From NCBI GenBank assembly GCA_013203465.1, contig JABMNR010000047.1, forward strand, positions 1 to 44,974: 44,974 nt of DNA, written 5' to 3'. The DNA comes from Alphaproteobacteria bacterium (lineage in GTDB: Bacteria > Pseudomonadota > Alphaproteobacteria > Thalassobaculales > Thalassobaculaceae). The notes under the pieces were generated by a model. The model ran no database searches, was not told the DNA's origin, and saw only the letters and a list, made by a program, of their open reading frames with translations. Shown piece after piece: positions 25,442 through 33,724 of the stretch; positions within the stretch are counted from its first letter, which is position 1; each line of letters begins with the position of its first letter. Position numbers and translations under genes: made by a program.

Positions 25442-27243
25442 CAGAACGCTTGGCCGAGGCTGAAATAGACCTGGAACGTGTCGTCACTATCCCGGCCGTT
25501 CAGCGGAAACCCGAGGTCGGCACGCACCGGGCCGACCGGGGTGAAGTATCGCACCCCCAAGCCAGCACCCCACTGCAGTTCCTCGTCCAGCGACGGGGTT
25601 TCGGTGTTGTACACCTGCCCGGCGTCGATGAACGGCACGATGCCGACATCGCCCCACACGCGCCAGCGTAGCTCGGCGCTCACCTCGATCACGGAACGCC
25701 CGCCAAGCGGCTCGTTCCCGGCGTCAAGCGGTCCCACGTGTTGAAACGCATAACCGCGCACCGAGCCGCTGCCACCCGAGTAGAACCGCTTGTCGGCCGG
25801 CAGATTGGTGGTGGACGACCCGATGATCGCGCCCCACCGGGCACGGCCCGCCAACACCATGTCGCCGGCGCTGTCCAGTGCCAGATAATGCGCGTGCTGC
25901 ACTGACAGCTGGTACATCGCCTGGGTCGAGCCGAGGGTTTCCAAATACGGCGTGAACCGAAGCCGCGTGCGCCCTCCCTTGGTCGGATTGAGCAGATCAT
26001 CGGCCGTGTCCAGCGTCACCCCAAGCGGGATGCCCACCAAGGTGAATTGAGAGCTCACCCCATCTTCGTCGACCTCGCTGCGTTCCAGCACGGCGCCATA
26101 GTCGACCGACAGGATACGACTGAGCCGCCAGTCGAAATAGCCCCCGACCGAGTAGGTTTCGGAATCGAAGCTGTCGGTATTCTTCTCCACGTAGCCCGAA
26201 TGAAGCACCAGATCCTGATCGTTGCGGATGATATCAGGGAGCCGGAGTTGCCCTGACACACCACTCTTGACCTCCGCCAGATCAGCGCGAAAATCAAACC
26301 GTTCAGCGCCACCGAACAGATTTCGGTGGGTCCAGAACGCGGTGGCGCCCAGACCCTCCGAGGTCGACGCGCTGACACCCGCGCCAATCGTCCGGCGGTC
26401 GCGTTCGACGACCGTGACCTGGACCGGCAGCAACCCGTCGCCATCAACCGCATCGTCGAAGGTGACGGTAACGGTGTCGAACACCCCGGTGGCGGTCAAC
26501 GCCCGCCGCCCCTTTTCCAACTGCCGCACGTCCGCGTCCTGTCCGTACCGCCAGGGCAACCGGCGCAGGATATAGGTCGGATCGACGGTCTCCGATCCGA
26601 CAACCCGCACGGGCCCGAACCGAGCGCGGGGGCCGCTGTCGATGGTGTACGTCACCATCATGGTCTTGGCGGCGCGGTCGATCACGACCTTGCGCTCCCC
26701 GGCCTTGGCCAGCGGATAGCCACGCTCCCGGACCAGGCGGACCAGCACGGTCTCGGCGTCGAGCACCGGTGCCGCCACTGCCGGGTCACCGGGTTTCAGC
26801 GGGATGTCGGCACGCGGCAACTCCAACCCGACGGCCGAGCTGTCGCCGGTCATGGCATGCACCGCCACATCGGCGACGGCATAGACCTGTCCCGTCGTGG
26901 CCGTCACCACCACGGTCGACGGGCCGCTGTCCACGGGGGGCTCGATCGCGACGTCGACCGCGGCGTCGTAGTAGCCGAACGATCGGGCAGCCGCGATCAT
27001 CCGTTCGATATCCTGGTTGGCCCGCCGCCGCAGCGCCGCGCGGGTAGGAGGCGGTGTCCTGGCCTGGGCGACGAGGGTCGAGCTATCGGTGATCGCCTCG
27101 GCCACGGCCGTCGTCTGATCCAGCCCCTCGAAGCGCACGATGTAGGAAAAATCGGTGGGCGGCGTGTTGGCGTAAGCCGGTGGTGCGATCCACGAGACCA
27201 TCAGGAGCGGGACCATCAGGAGAGGGACAGCGAGAAAGCGCAT
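25441..27243 (-). CDS. tamA: Autotransporter assembly factor TamA (Omp85 family)
   Basis: This 600-residue outer-membrane protein has a signal peptide (about 1-25, ending PPAYA), three POTRA-like periplasmic domains (about 30-270) and a C-terminal Omp85 barrel. Barrel landmarks are the RFYSGGSGSVRGYAFQ segment, containing the conserved RGY loop motif of the family, and a C-terminal strand ending in QVYFSLGQAF with the terminal Phe needed for insertion. It works with TamB, whose gene overlaps by four bases. GGAG precedes the ATG by four to five bases. Confidence 0.95.
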   Translation of the reverse strand: MRFLAVPLLMVPLLMVSWIAPPAYANTPPTDFSYIVRFEGLDQTTAVAEAITDSSTLVAQARTPPPTRAALRRRANQDIERMIAAARSFGYYDAAVDVAIEPPVDSGPSTVVVTATTGQVYAVADVAVHAMTGDSSAVGLELPRADIPLKPGDPAVAAPVLDAETVLVRLVRERGYPLAKAGERKVVIDRAAKTMMVTYTIDSGPRARFGPVRVVGSETVDPTYILRRLPWRYGQDADVRQLEKGRRALTATGVFDTVTVTFDDAVDGDGLLPVQVTVVERDRRTIGAGVSASTSEGLGATAFWTHRNLFGGAERFDFRADLAEVKSGVSGQLRLPDIIRNDQDLVLHSGYVEKNTDSFDSETYSVGGYFDWRLSRILSVDYGAVLERSEVDEDGVSSQFTLVGIPLGVTLDTADDLLNPTKGGRTRLRFTPYLETLGSTQAMYQLSVQHAHYLALDSAGDMVLAGRARWGAIIGSSTTNLPADKRFYSGGSGSVRGYAFQHVGPLDAGNEPLGGRSVIEVSAELRWRVWGDVGIVPFIDAGQVYNTETPSLDEELQWGAGLGVRYFTPVGPVRADLGFPLNGRDSDDTFQVYFSLGQAF

Positions 27244-27332
27244 ACGCTCCAGCCAATGGATCGGGATACGGTCTCACACTATAAGGAGCGGTCAGCGCCA
27301 AGTCACGGCACGGCCCTCATCCGCCGCGACGG

Positions 27333-27572
27333 TCAGTCGCCGGAGGGCAATTCCTCGTCGGTCAGCTCGATCGGCTCACGTGTGATCCGTTCGCCCTTCC
27401 GGTGTGTCAGCACAACCACCGTCATCACGCCCAACCCGACAGCGAACGTGATGCCGGCGAAGACATTGAACTCGCTGGTATGGAGATGATTCTCCCCCGT
27501 CACCCAGAGGATCGCGAACGTCACCACCAACAAGGCCCAATGCAACGGTTTACCGAGGAATATCTCTTTCAT
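27333..27572 (-). CDS. Small two-span membrane protein linked to a TRAP transporter
   Basis: This 79-residue protein has two predicted spans (about 10-27 and 37-55) and a charged, acidic C-terminal tail (RKGERITREP...DEELPSGD). It starts four bases after the stop of the fused TRAP permease and has a GGGAGAG ribosome site, so it is clearly part of that operon. It does not look like DctQ (four spans). Its size suggests an accessory subunit or a stabiliser of the permease. I know of no assigned function. Confidence 0.75.
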   Translation of the reverse strand: MKEIFLGKPLHWALLVVTFAILWVTGENHLHTSEFNVFAGITFAVGLGVMTVVVLTHRKGERITREPIELTDEELPSGD

Positions 27573-27576
27573 CGCG

Positions 27577-29604
27577 TCACTCTCCCGCCTGCATCACGGC
27601 CGACTCGCGCCGTCGCAGCGCCACGACCGCGGCCCCCAGCGCCAAGCCGCCGAGCGACAGCGCCAGGCCGGGAACGCCGAACGGTTCGATGACCGGCGGG
27701 ATCAAGGCCAGCACCGCCGCCGCCAGCACAACGGCCCGCAGCGATCCCGTCAGACGACCGTGCAGCCATCCCTCCAGCGCCGCCGACAACAACCAAAGCC
27801 CACCGATCGCCGCCAAGGTCGAATAGACGGTCCAGCCCAGCGACCCCTCGAACAACAAAGATGGATTGTAGACGAAGGCGAAGGGCACGAGATATTTGGC
27901 GATACCGACTCGCGCCGACTCGATGGCCGTGGCCATGGGGGGTGTCTTGGCGATCGCCGCCGCGGCGAACGACGCCAGCGCCACCGGCGGGGTAATGCTC
28001 GACACCACGCCGAAATAGAAGGCGAACATGTGGGCCGCGATCGGCTCGATCCCGATCTTGATCAGCGACGGCACGATCAGCGCCGCCACGGTGATGTAGA
28101 CCGCCGTCGTCGTCATCCCCATGCCCAGGATGATCGCCGCGACGGCGGTCAAGGCGAGCAGCAGCAACAGGCTGCCGCCGGACAGCTCGATGACCGATTG
28201 CGTGAACTTCAGACCTAGGCCCGAGACAAATACCGAACCGATAATGATGCCGGCACAAGCGCAAGCCACGGTGACCGGCACCGTCGATCGGATTCCGCTT
28301 TCGAATGCCGCCAGGATATCGGCTGGACTCATCCGGGTGTGCGGGTTGATGAAGCTGAGCGCGATCAACGCCAGGATGCCCCAGAACGCCGACTTCATCG
28401 GCGTGTAGCCCAGCACCAGGAACACGATCAGGATCGCCAGCGCGAACAGCAGATGCCAGCCATCCTTAAACACCGCCCAGGTTTGCGGCAGCCGGTCGCG
28501 GGAAATGCGTTCGATGCCACTCTTCTCAGCCTCGAAATGCACCATGAAATAGATCGTGGCGAAGTACAGGAAAGCCGGGATCGCCGCCGCCACGATCACG
28601 TTCAGATACGGCACCGCCAGGAACTCGGCGATGATGAAAGCCGCCGCCCCCATGATCGGCGGTGTGATCTGCCCACCGGAGGAGGCGCAGGCCTCGACCG
28701 CGGCGGCGAACTTGGCGCGGTAGCCGAGGTTCTTCATCAACGGAATGGTGAAGGAGCCGGTGGTCACCACATTGGCCACCGCCGAGCCCGAGACCGTCCC
28801 CATGAAACCGCTGGCCACCGTGGCCGCCTTGGCCGGCCCGCCCACGCGGTGACCGGTCAAGGATACGGCCAGATCGATGAAAAACCGCCCCGCCCCCGAT
28901 CGGATCAACAGCCCTCCGAACACGATGAACAGCACGATGTAGGTGGCGGCGACATGCAACGGGATGCCGAAGATGCCGTCGCTGCTCATGAACATGGTGT
29001 CGATGTATTTGCCGAACCGGGTGGGCGGACCGTAGAAAAATCCAAAGAAATACTGCGCGTAGAGCGCGTGCACGATGAAGAAGGCGGTGACCACCACCAT
29101 CGCCGGGCCAACCGCCCGACGGGTCGCCTCCAGGATCACCAAGATCATCATCCCGCCCATGATCAGGTCGGGCGTTTCCTTCTCGCCATACCGCAGGTGG
29201 AAGGAGTCGATGTCCCAAAGCGTCCACGCCTGAACGACAAGAACAGCCAGGATCAACAGCAGATCGATACCAAAGCCGGCCGCGCGCAGAACACCGCCGG
29301 CCTCGCCCGGCCGCCAGATCGGTTCACGGTGCGATGTGCGGAACAGCGGGTTCATCAAGACCGCCAGCACCAGCATCACCGTCAGGTGCGTCGCACGGAA
29401 GGACCGCCCCTCCGGCGTGCCGAACATCGCGACATAGAGATGAAAGAACGCCAACCCGATCGCCAACGCCGCGCACACGAAGGTGATCGTCCACGCCGTC
29501 GACCAGCGATCCTCACCCTCGAGCAAACGCTCAAGATAGGTCGCCTCCTTCACCTCACCGTAGTCGAGGGCATTGGGCCGTGAAGCGGCTTCTTGAGAAC
29601 TCAT
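27577..29604 (-). CDS. TRAP transporter permease, fused 4TM/12TM (DctQM) type
   Basis: This 675-residue membrane protein fuses the small (DctQ-like) and large (DctM-like) TRAP subunits, the form used with TAXI binding proteins. The DctM part shows GGLLIRSGAGRFFIDLA, GSAVANVVTTGSFTIPLMK, CASSGGQITPPIMGAAAF and the second scaffold repeat near VSSITPPVALASFAAAAIA. It drives secondary, Na-coupled uptake of organic acids. The ATG at 29604 begins MSSQEAASRPNALDYGE; a GTG at 29655 would add 17 residues, and neither has a strong ribosome site. It lies between the TAXI gene and the small two-span protein. Confidence 0.92.
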   Translation of the reverse strand: MSSQEAASRPNALDYGEVKEATYLERLLEGEDRWSTAWTITFVCAALAIGLAFFHLYVAMFGTPEGRSFRATHLTVMLVLAVLMNPLFRTSHREPIWRPGEAGGVLRAAGFGIDLLLILAVLVVQAWTLWDIDSFHLRYGEKETPDLIMGGMMILVILEATRRAVGPAMVVVTAFFIVHALYAQYFFGFFYGPPTRFGKYIDTMFMSSDGIFGIPLHVAATYIVLFIVFGGLLIRSGAGRFFIDLAVSLTGHRVGGPAKAATVASGFMGTVSGSAVANVVTTGSFTIPLMKNLGYRAKFAAAVEACASSGGQITPPIMGAAAFIIAEFLAVPYLNVIVAAAIPAFLYFATIYFMVHFEAEKSGIERISRDRLPQTWAVFKDGWHLLFALAILIVFLVLGYTPMKSAFWGILALIALSFINPHTRMSPADILAAFESGIRSTVPVTVACACAGIIIGSVFVSGLGLKFTQSVIELSGGSLLLLLALTAVAAIILGMGMTTTAVYITVAALIVPSLIKIGIEPIAAHMFAFYFGVVSSITPPVALASFAAAAIAKTPPMATAIESARVGIAKYLVPFAFVYNPSLLFEGSLGWTVYSTLAAIGGLWLLSAALEGWLHGRLTGSLRAVVLAAAVLALIPPVIEPFGVPGLALSLGGLALGAAVVALRRRESAVMQAGE

Positions 29605-29676
29605 GAACGAAACCAAACGATCATACGACGGAGGGGACTGGAACGGAGGGAACACGCGAACAGGCGCCAGCTCACC

Positions 29677-29711
29677 GCTGACGCCCGTCGCGTAATCATC
29701 CGCGCGTCAGC
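29677..29711 (-). promoter_or_regulatory. Stem-loop at the TAXI binding-protein stop codon
   Basis: GCTGACGC (29677-29684) and GCGTCAGC (29704-29711) form a perfect 8-bp stem around 19 bases. The right arm contains the TAXI gene stop codon. Placed between binding protein and permease, it could slow 3'-end decay or partly end transcription, leaving more binding-protein mRNA. Confidence 0.45.
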
Positions 29712-30672
29712 TGGATTTACCGACACCCATTTCCTCGTAATAGCGGGCGGCACCCGGGTGCACCGGTATCGCCGACCCGTTCAGCGCGTTCTTCAGCGTG
29801 ACCGAGTTCCACACCTTCTTCACCTCGGCGAAGGCCGCGTGGTTGTCCCAGAACACCTTGGTCATGTTGTAGACCAGATCGTCCGGCAGATCCTTGTTGA
29901 CGATCATGTTGGTGACGATGCCGAGAGACGGAATGTCCTTGTCGACACCCTCATAGGCACCAGCGGTGATCGCGCCACGAATGTAGCCGGGATTGGCCTC
30001 GATGATCGCCTCGAGCTTATCCTCCGGCAGACCGATAAACCGGAGGCCGGGGCTGTGGTTCAACTCGATGAACGAGGCCTGAGGCATCGAGGTGGCCGCC
30101 ATGAACACATCGACATGGCCATCCTTCATCAGCGCCACGGATTCCGTGTAGCTGACGAAGTGGACGACGCCGCCATTGTTCTTAACGTCCTCAAAATTGA
30201 AGCCATAGGCCTTGAGGATCGATTCCGCGAACGCGGTACCGGTCCAGCCCGTCTTGCCTGGCGAAAGCCGGGCCGCTTTCATGTCCTCGAAGGACGTTAT
30301 TTTACTGTCCTTCGGTACCGCGACCTGGAAGGTGGCCGGGTACAAGGTGGCGAAATAAGCAATATCCTTCTCCGCCTTGTCGAACTTGCCCTTGCCCGTG
30401 TAGCCGTTAAAGGTGGTATGGGCGTAAGACCAGCCGATTTCGGCGTCGCCGCCGCTCACCGCCTTGATGTTCGAGATACCGCCGCCCGACGTGTTGGACG
30501 TGGCGATGCCGTCGATCTTCTCCTGCATAACCTGCATGATCTTGGCGCCCAACGGATACCACGACCCGCCGGACGGTCCCGAGACCATACGTACGAAAGT
30601 ATCAGCGTCGGCAACCGTGCCCATCGCCATCAGGGGTGCCGCGATCATCGCGGCGCGAGCCAATCTCCGCAT
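29707..30672 (-). CDS. TAXI-family TRAP transporter solute-binding protein
   Basis: This 321-residue periplasmic protein has a signal peptide (about 1-23, AAPLMAMGTVADA) and TAXI-family landmarks: VRMVSGPSGGSWYPLGAKI after the signal, NTSGGGISNIKAVSGGDAEIGW, and GKTGWTGTAFAESIL in the binding site region. TAXI proteins deliver substrates such as glutamate or 2-ketoacids to fused TRAP permeases. GGAGGAAACGC precedes the ATG. It is the first gene of the TRAP operon. The ligand is not evident from sequence. Confidence 0.93.
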   Translation of the reverse strand: MRRLARAAMIAAPLMAMGTVADADTFVRMVSGPSGGSWYPLGAKIMQVMQEKIDGIATSNTSGGGISNIKAVSGGDAEIGWSYAHTTFNGYTGKGKFDKAEKDIAYFATLYPATFQVAVPKDSKITSFEDMKAARLSPGKTGWTGTAFAESILKAYGFNFEDVKNNGGVVHFVSYTESVALMKDGHVDVFMAATSMPQASFIELNHSPGLRFIGLPEDKLEAIIEANPGYIRGAITAGAYEGVDKDIPSLGIVTNMIVNKDLPDDLVYNMTKVFWDNHAAFAEVKKVWNSVTLKNALNGSAIPVHPGAARYYEEMGVGKSS

Positions 30673-30770
30673 GCGTTTCCTCCATCGGGTTTTGACCAGG
30701 CCGTCGAGCGCGGCCTTCTAGGCGCGAGCGTGACGGCTTGAGGCGCCGGGCGCAAGAGCCTACCGCCGGA

Positions 30771-31994
30771 TCATCTCTCGCGATCGCCGTTACCACCGGC
30801 CAATCGGCTAAAGACCGGCGACGTCCGCAACAACGCGACAAACCGCGATCGCAATGCGCGGTCGGGTGCCGCCCGCCGGGTCATGCGCCACACCACGAAG
30901 ACCAGGAACAATATGTGCACAATCCCGATGTACATGAAGAACGCCGACACACCGAAGCGCTCCATCACCACGGCTGACAACGACGGCCCGATGATCGCGC
31001 CCAAGGCGAAGAACAGCATCAGGCCTGCGGCTATCTCAATGTACTGCCCGGGTCCGGCAAAATCGTTGGCGTGGGCGGCCGACAGGGAATAAAGCGGCAC
31101 CGCGAAGGCGCCGAACAGCAAAATGCCTAAATAAACGCCATCCACCCCGGACAAGGACAGCACCCCGCATCCGATCGTCGCCCCAATGGTCGCCACGACG
31201 ATGGTCCAGCGCCGATCGAAGCGATCGGACAGCCAGCCCAGCGGATACTGGGTGATCAGGCCAACCGCGATGCCCAGGGTCATGAACAGCGCTACCCCGT
31301 CGGCGTCCAACCCCATGCCCTGTGCATACAGCGGTCCCATCTGACGAAACGCGCCGTTGGTAAGACCCAATGTGATGCACCCAGCGCAGGCCACTGGTGA
31401 AATCGCCCACACGGCGCCGAGGTGTATGCGGGAGCTTTCTGGTGGCGGTGGACTGACCAATTTTGATAACGCCACCGGCACCACAGCCGCGCAATACATC
31501 ACCGCCATCGCGACGAAAATCGCGATGCCGCCAACGCCCAGGGCTGGGATCAGGAATTGAACTCCGGTCACCGCCGCCAGATCGACGATGCGGTAAACGC
31601 TTAGCACGCGGCCTCGGTCCGAACTTTCCGCCAAGGCGTTCAACCAACTCTCGACCACCGTGGCGGCGACTGAGAACGCTATGCCGAGGGCGAGCCGCGC
31701 GACCATCCAAACCCACGGATCGACCACGGTCATCATCGCCAACACCGCGATCGCGGCCGTGGCGGAGAACGCGGCGAACACCCGGATATGGCCGGATCGG
31801 CGGATCAGCGCCGCCGAGGACAGCGAGCCCACCAGAAACCCCATAAAAAAGGATGACCCGATCAGCCCGATGATCCACTCCGGAAATCCCTCCAACCCGG
31901 CCCGCATCGCGGTGAGGGTTCCAAGCCCGCCATTGGCACCCAACAGAGCGCCCGCGGACAGCAGGATCGGCAGCAGCATCAGGCGTGTGACCAT
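30771..31994 (-). CDS. MFS transporter, YcaD-like
   Basis: This 407-residue protein has about 12 spans in two halves, with an MFS motif A-like loop in the second half (GWLSDRFDRRWTIV). The N-terminal LGANGGLGTL, FFMGFLVGS and ESWLNALAES segments resemble the YcaD/YfkF group of exporters with unknown substrates. It lies downstream of the histidine kinase gene and about 100 bases upstream of the TAXI gene on the same strand. An inverted repeat lies in its leader. It could share a transcript with the kinase. Confidence 0.85.
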   Translation of the reverse strand: MVTRLMLLPILLSAGALLGANGGLGTLTAMRAGLEGFPEWIIGLIGSSFFMGFLVGSLSSAALIRRSGHIRVFAAFSATAAIAVLAMMTVVDPWVWMVARLALGIAFSVAATVVESWLNALAESSDRGRVLSVYRIVDLAAVTGVQFLIPALGVGGIAIFVAMAVMYCAAVVPVALSKLVSPPPPESSRIHLGAVWAISPVACAGCITLGLTNGAFRQMGPLYAQGMGLDADGVALFMTLGIAVGLITQYPLGWLSDRFDRRWTIVVATIGATIGCGVLSLSGVDGVYLGILLFGAFAVPLYSLSAAHANDFAGPGQYIEIAAGLMLFFALGAIIGPSLSAVVMERFGVSAFFMYIGIVHILFLVFVVWRMTRRAAPDRALRSRFVALLRTSPVFSRLAGGNGDRER

Positions 31995-32021
31995 GGGATG
32001 GCCTTCAAGGATGGAAGATAA

Positions 32022-32048
32022 TCAACACTGCGTGGGGCGCCGTGTTGA
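32022..32048. terminator. Inverted repeat between kinase and MFS genes
   Basis: TCAACAC (32022-32028) and GTGTTGA (32042-32048) pair perfectly across a GC-rich 13-base loop. It lies after the kinase stop (32116) and before the MFS start (31994). It may end or reduce read-through; no T run is seen. Confidence 0.35.
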
Positions 32049-32115
32049 CGCAACGGCAAACGCCAATGGTTCGCGCCGATCAGCCAAGCCCCCCGGAATC
32101 AGGCGATGAGGTTGC

Positions 32116-33522
32116 TTACACTACCCGCGACGGTGGCAGATGGACTCGCGCTTTTGTCCCGACTCCTGGCTTACTTTCGAGTGTTAACGTCCCGCCGTGG
32201 CGTTCCACCAACCGGCGGCTCAAGGCAAGGCCAAGACCCGCGCCATCAAGGTTGGTCACGCCCTGGTTCTTTACCCGAACGAAAGGCTCCATCACACGGT
32301 CGAGATCGTCAGGCTCGATGCCGACACCCGTGTCGCGGACGGCAATCTCGACCCCCCCTTCATCGGTCGGCCGAACCGTAAGATCGACCTGTCCGCCGGG
32401 CCGGGTGAACTTCACGGCGTTGGTCAGCAGGTTGATTACCACCTGACGCAGTTTGACCACGTCGGCCAACACCCGCGGTGTCTCCAGCGCGACCGCCACC
32501 GAGAGATCGAGGCCACGCTCAAGCGCCCGGCCCGCAACCATGGTCCGGCACGACTCGATCAGATGAGCCATGTCGATCGGCTCCTCCGACAGCTCCAAGG
32601 CGCCGACCTCGGCCCGCGAGAAATCCAGGATGTCGGAGATCAAGCTGAACAGATGATTGCCGCTGTCGGCAATATTGCCGACGTATTCCTGGTATTTCGG
32701 ATGGCCCAGCGGCCCCCAAATCTCCTCCCGCATCGCATCCGCGAAGCCGATTACCGCGTTCAGGGGAGTCCGCAACTCGTGGCTGAGATTGGCCAGGCTC
32801 TCATGCTTGATCAGGTTGGCCTCATGGGCCAAGCGACGGGCCACCAACAAGTCCGCACTCAGCGCCTCATTGATCAAGCGCAGCCGGAAGGTTTCCGCCA
32901 GTGACCGCGAGGACGCCTGTCCGGCAACGACCACCAGCGCGGCATAGACCAGCCCCATGGCCGCCACGTTCAAGTGGATCGGATCGCCGATATAGGTGCT
33001 TGCCACCAGTATCGACAGCGACGGCGGCAGCACCAGAAAGCGAAACGCCGGCGGATGGGCCGCCAACGAAAAAACCGACGCCGCCATCATGCCGCCGATG
33101 GCGAACATCACCAGTCCCTGGCTCGTCAGCGTGGCGCCAAGCGGCGCGACAAGCGGCGCAAGCGCCCAAACGAGGCCGGTCGCCAGCGCCCCAACCTCGT
33201 AGCGCCGGGCCCAGCGCTTGGCCGATTGCACCGTGGGGTGGGCGCGGCGATAGGCCCACCACAACCCGAACCGGGTTACAACCACGACCGTCATCAACAG
33301 CAACCAACCGGCGAGCAGATCGCACGGAACCATCGGGTCCATCGCCGTGACAAGCAGGATCGCGATGGCGATATTGGCGAACATCGCCACCGGCGACCGG
33401 TACAACTCCTTGATTCGCTCAGCCAGCATCGCTTCGGGTGTTATGCCCTCGGCGGCGTCGTTCACGTTGGCATTCGACTCGGTAGGTTCCCGCTTGTTGG
33501 TTTTTTTCGGGTCATCACTCAT
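32116..33522 (-). CDS. Multi-span sensor histidine kinase, DivJ/PleC-like core
   Basis: This 468-residue kinase has a charged N-terminal tail (1-45), about six membrane spans (47-60, 68-84, 112-130, 137-154, 162-178, 186-202), then a HisKA domain with H-box His248 in LANLSHELRTPLNAVIGF, and a HATPase domain (N box INLLTNAVKF, G1 VRDTGVGI, G2 GAGLGLALSRRL). The segment GHPKYQEYVGNIADSG, followed by SLISDILDFSRAE, is typical of the alphaproteobacterial DivJ/PleC/HWE-neighbour group. No response regulator gene is adjacent. A perfect CtrA box lies 74 bases upstream of the ATG. The start at 33522 (MSDDPKK) is preferred over one 54 bases upstream. Confidence 0.9.
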   Translation of the reverse strand: MSDDPKKTNKREPTESNANVNDAAEGITPEAMLAERIKELYRSPVAMFANIAIAILLVTAMDPMVPCDLLAGWLLLMTVVVVTRFGLWWAYRRAHPTVQSAKRWARRYEVGALATGLVWALAPLVAPLGATLTSQGLVMFAIGGMMAASVFSLAAHPPAFRFLVLPPSLSILVASTYIGDPIHLNVAAMGLVYAALVVVAGQASSRSLAETFRLRLINEALSADLLVARRLAHEANLIKHESLANLSHELRTPLNAVIGFADAMREEIWGPLGHPKYQEYVGNIADSGNHLFSLISDILDFSRAEVGALELSEEPIDMAHLIESCRTMVAGRALERGLDLSVAVALETPRVLADVVKLRQVVINLLTNAVKFTRPGGQVDLTVRPTDEGGVEIAVRDTGVGIEPDDLDRVMEPFVRVKNQGVTNLDGAGLGLALSRRLVERHGGTLTLESKPGVGTKARVHLPPSRVV

Positions 33523-33595
33523 CAAATCCCACCGATGCCCGGTCGCGGCCGAACCATTCGATCGCCCCGTGTGCAAAATGAGAACCGCTGAATAG

Positions 33596-33610
33596 TTAAC
33601 AAACCGTTAA
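33596..33610. promoter_or_regulatory. Full-consensus CtrA binding site (TTAA-N7-TTAA)
   Basis: The segment reads TTAACAAACCGTTAA and is followed by C, matching the CtrA consensus TTAA-N7-TTAAC at every fixed position. It reads as TTAA-N7-TTAAC on the other strand too. It is between divergent genes: 74 bases from the histidine kinase ATG and about 115 bases from the flavoprotein ATG. CtrA is the cell-cycle and motility master regulator of alphaproteobacteria. Confidence 0.65.
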
Positions 33611-33724
33611 CGCCCTCCGATACCCTCGTTCGTTCTCCGGCGGCCAATGGAAACTAGCAGACAAAGAGCAAGAATCGGCGCCTACCCCTTCATCGAGCGG
33701 ATCAGGACGCGCTAAGCTGCCGGC

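Noticed and set aside
28339-29583. 414-residue His/Arg/Asp-rich plus-strand frame
   Set aside because: It is antisense to the fused TRAP permease, whose membrane spans and motifs are clear; the charged repeats reflect reverse-complemented hydrophobic codons.
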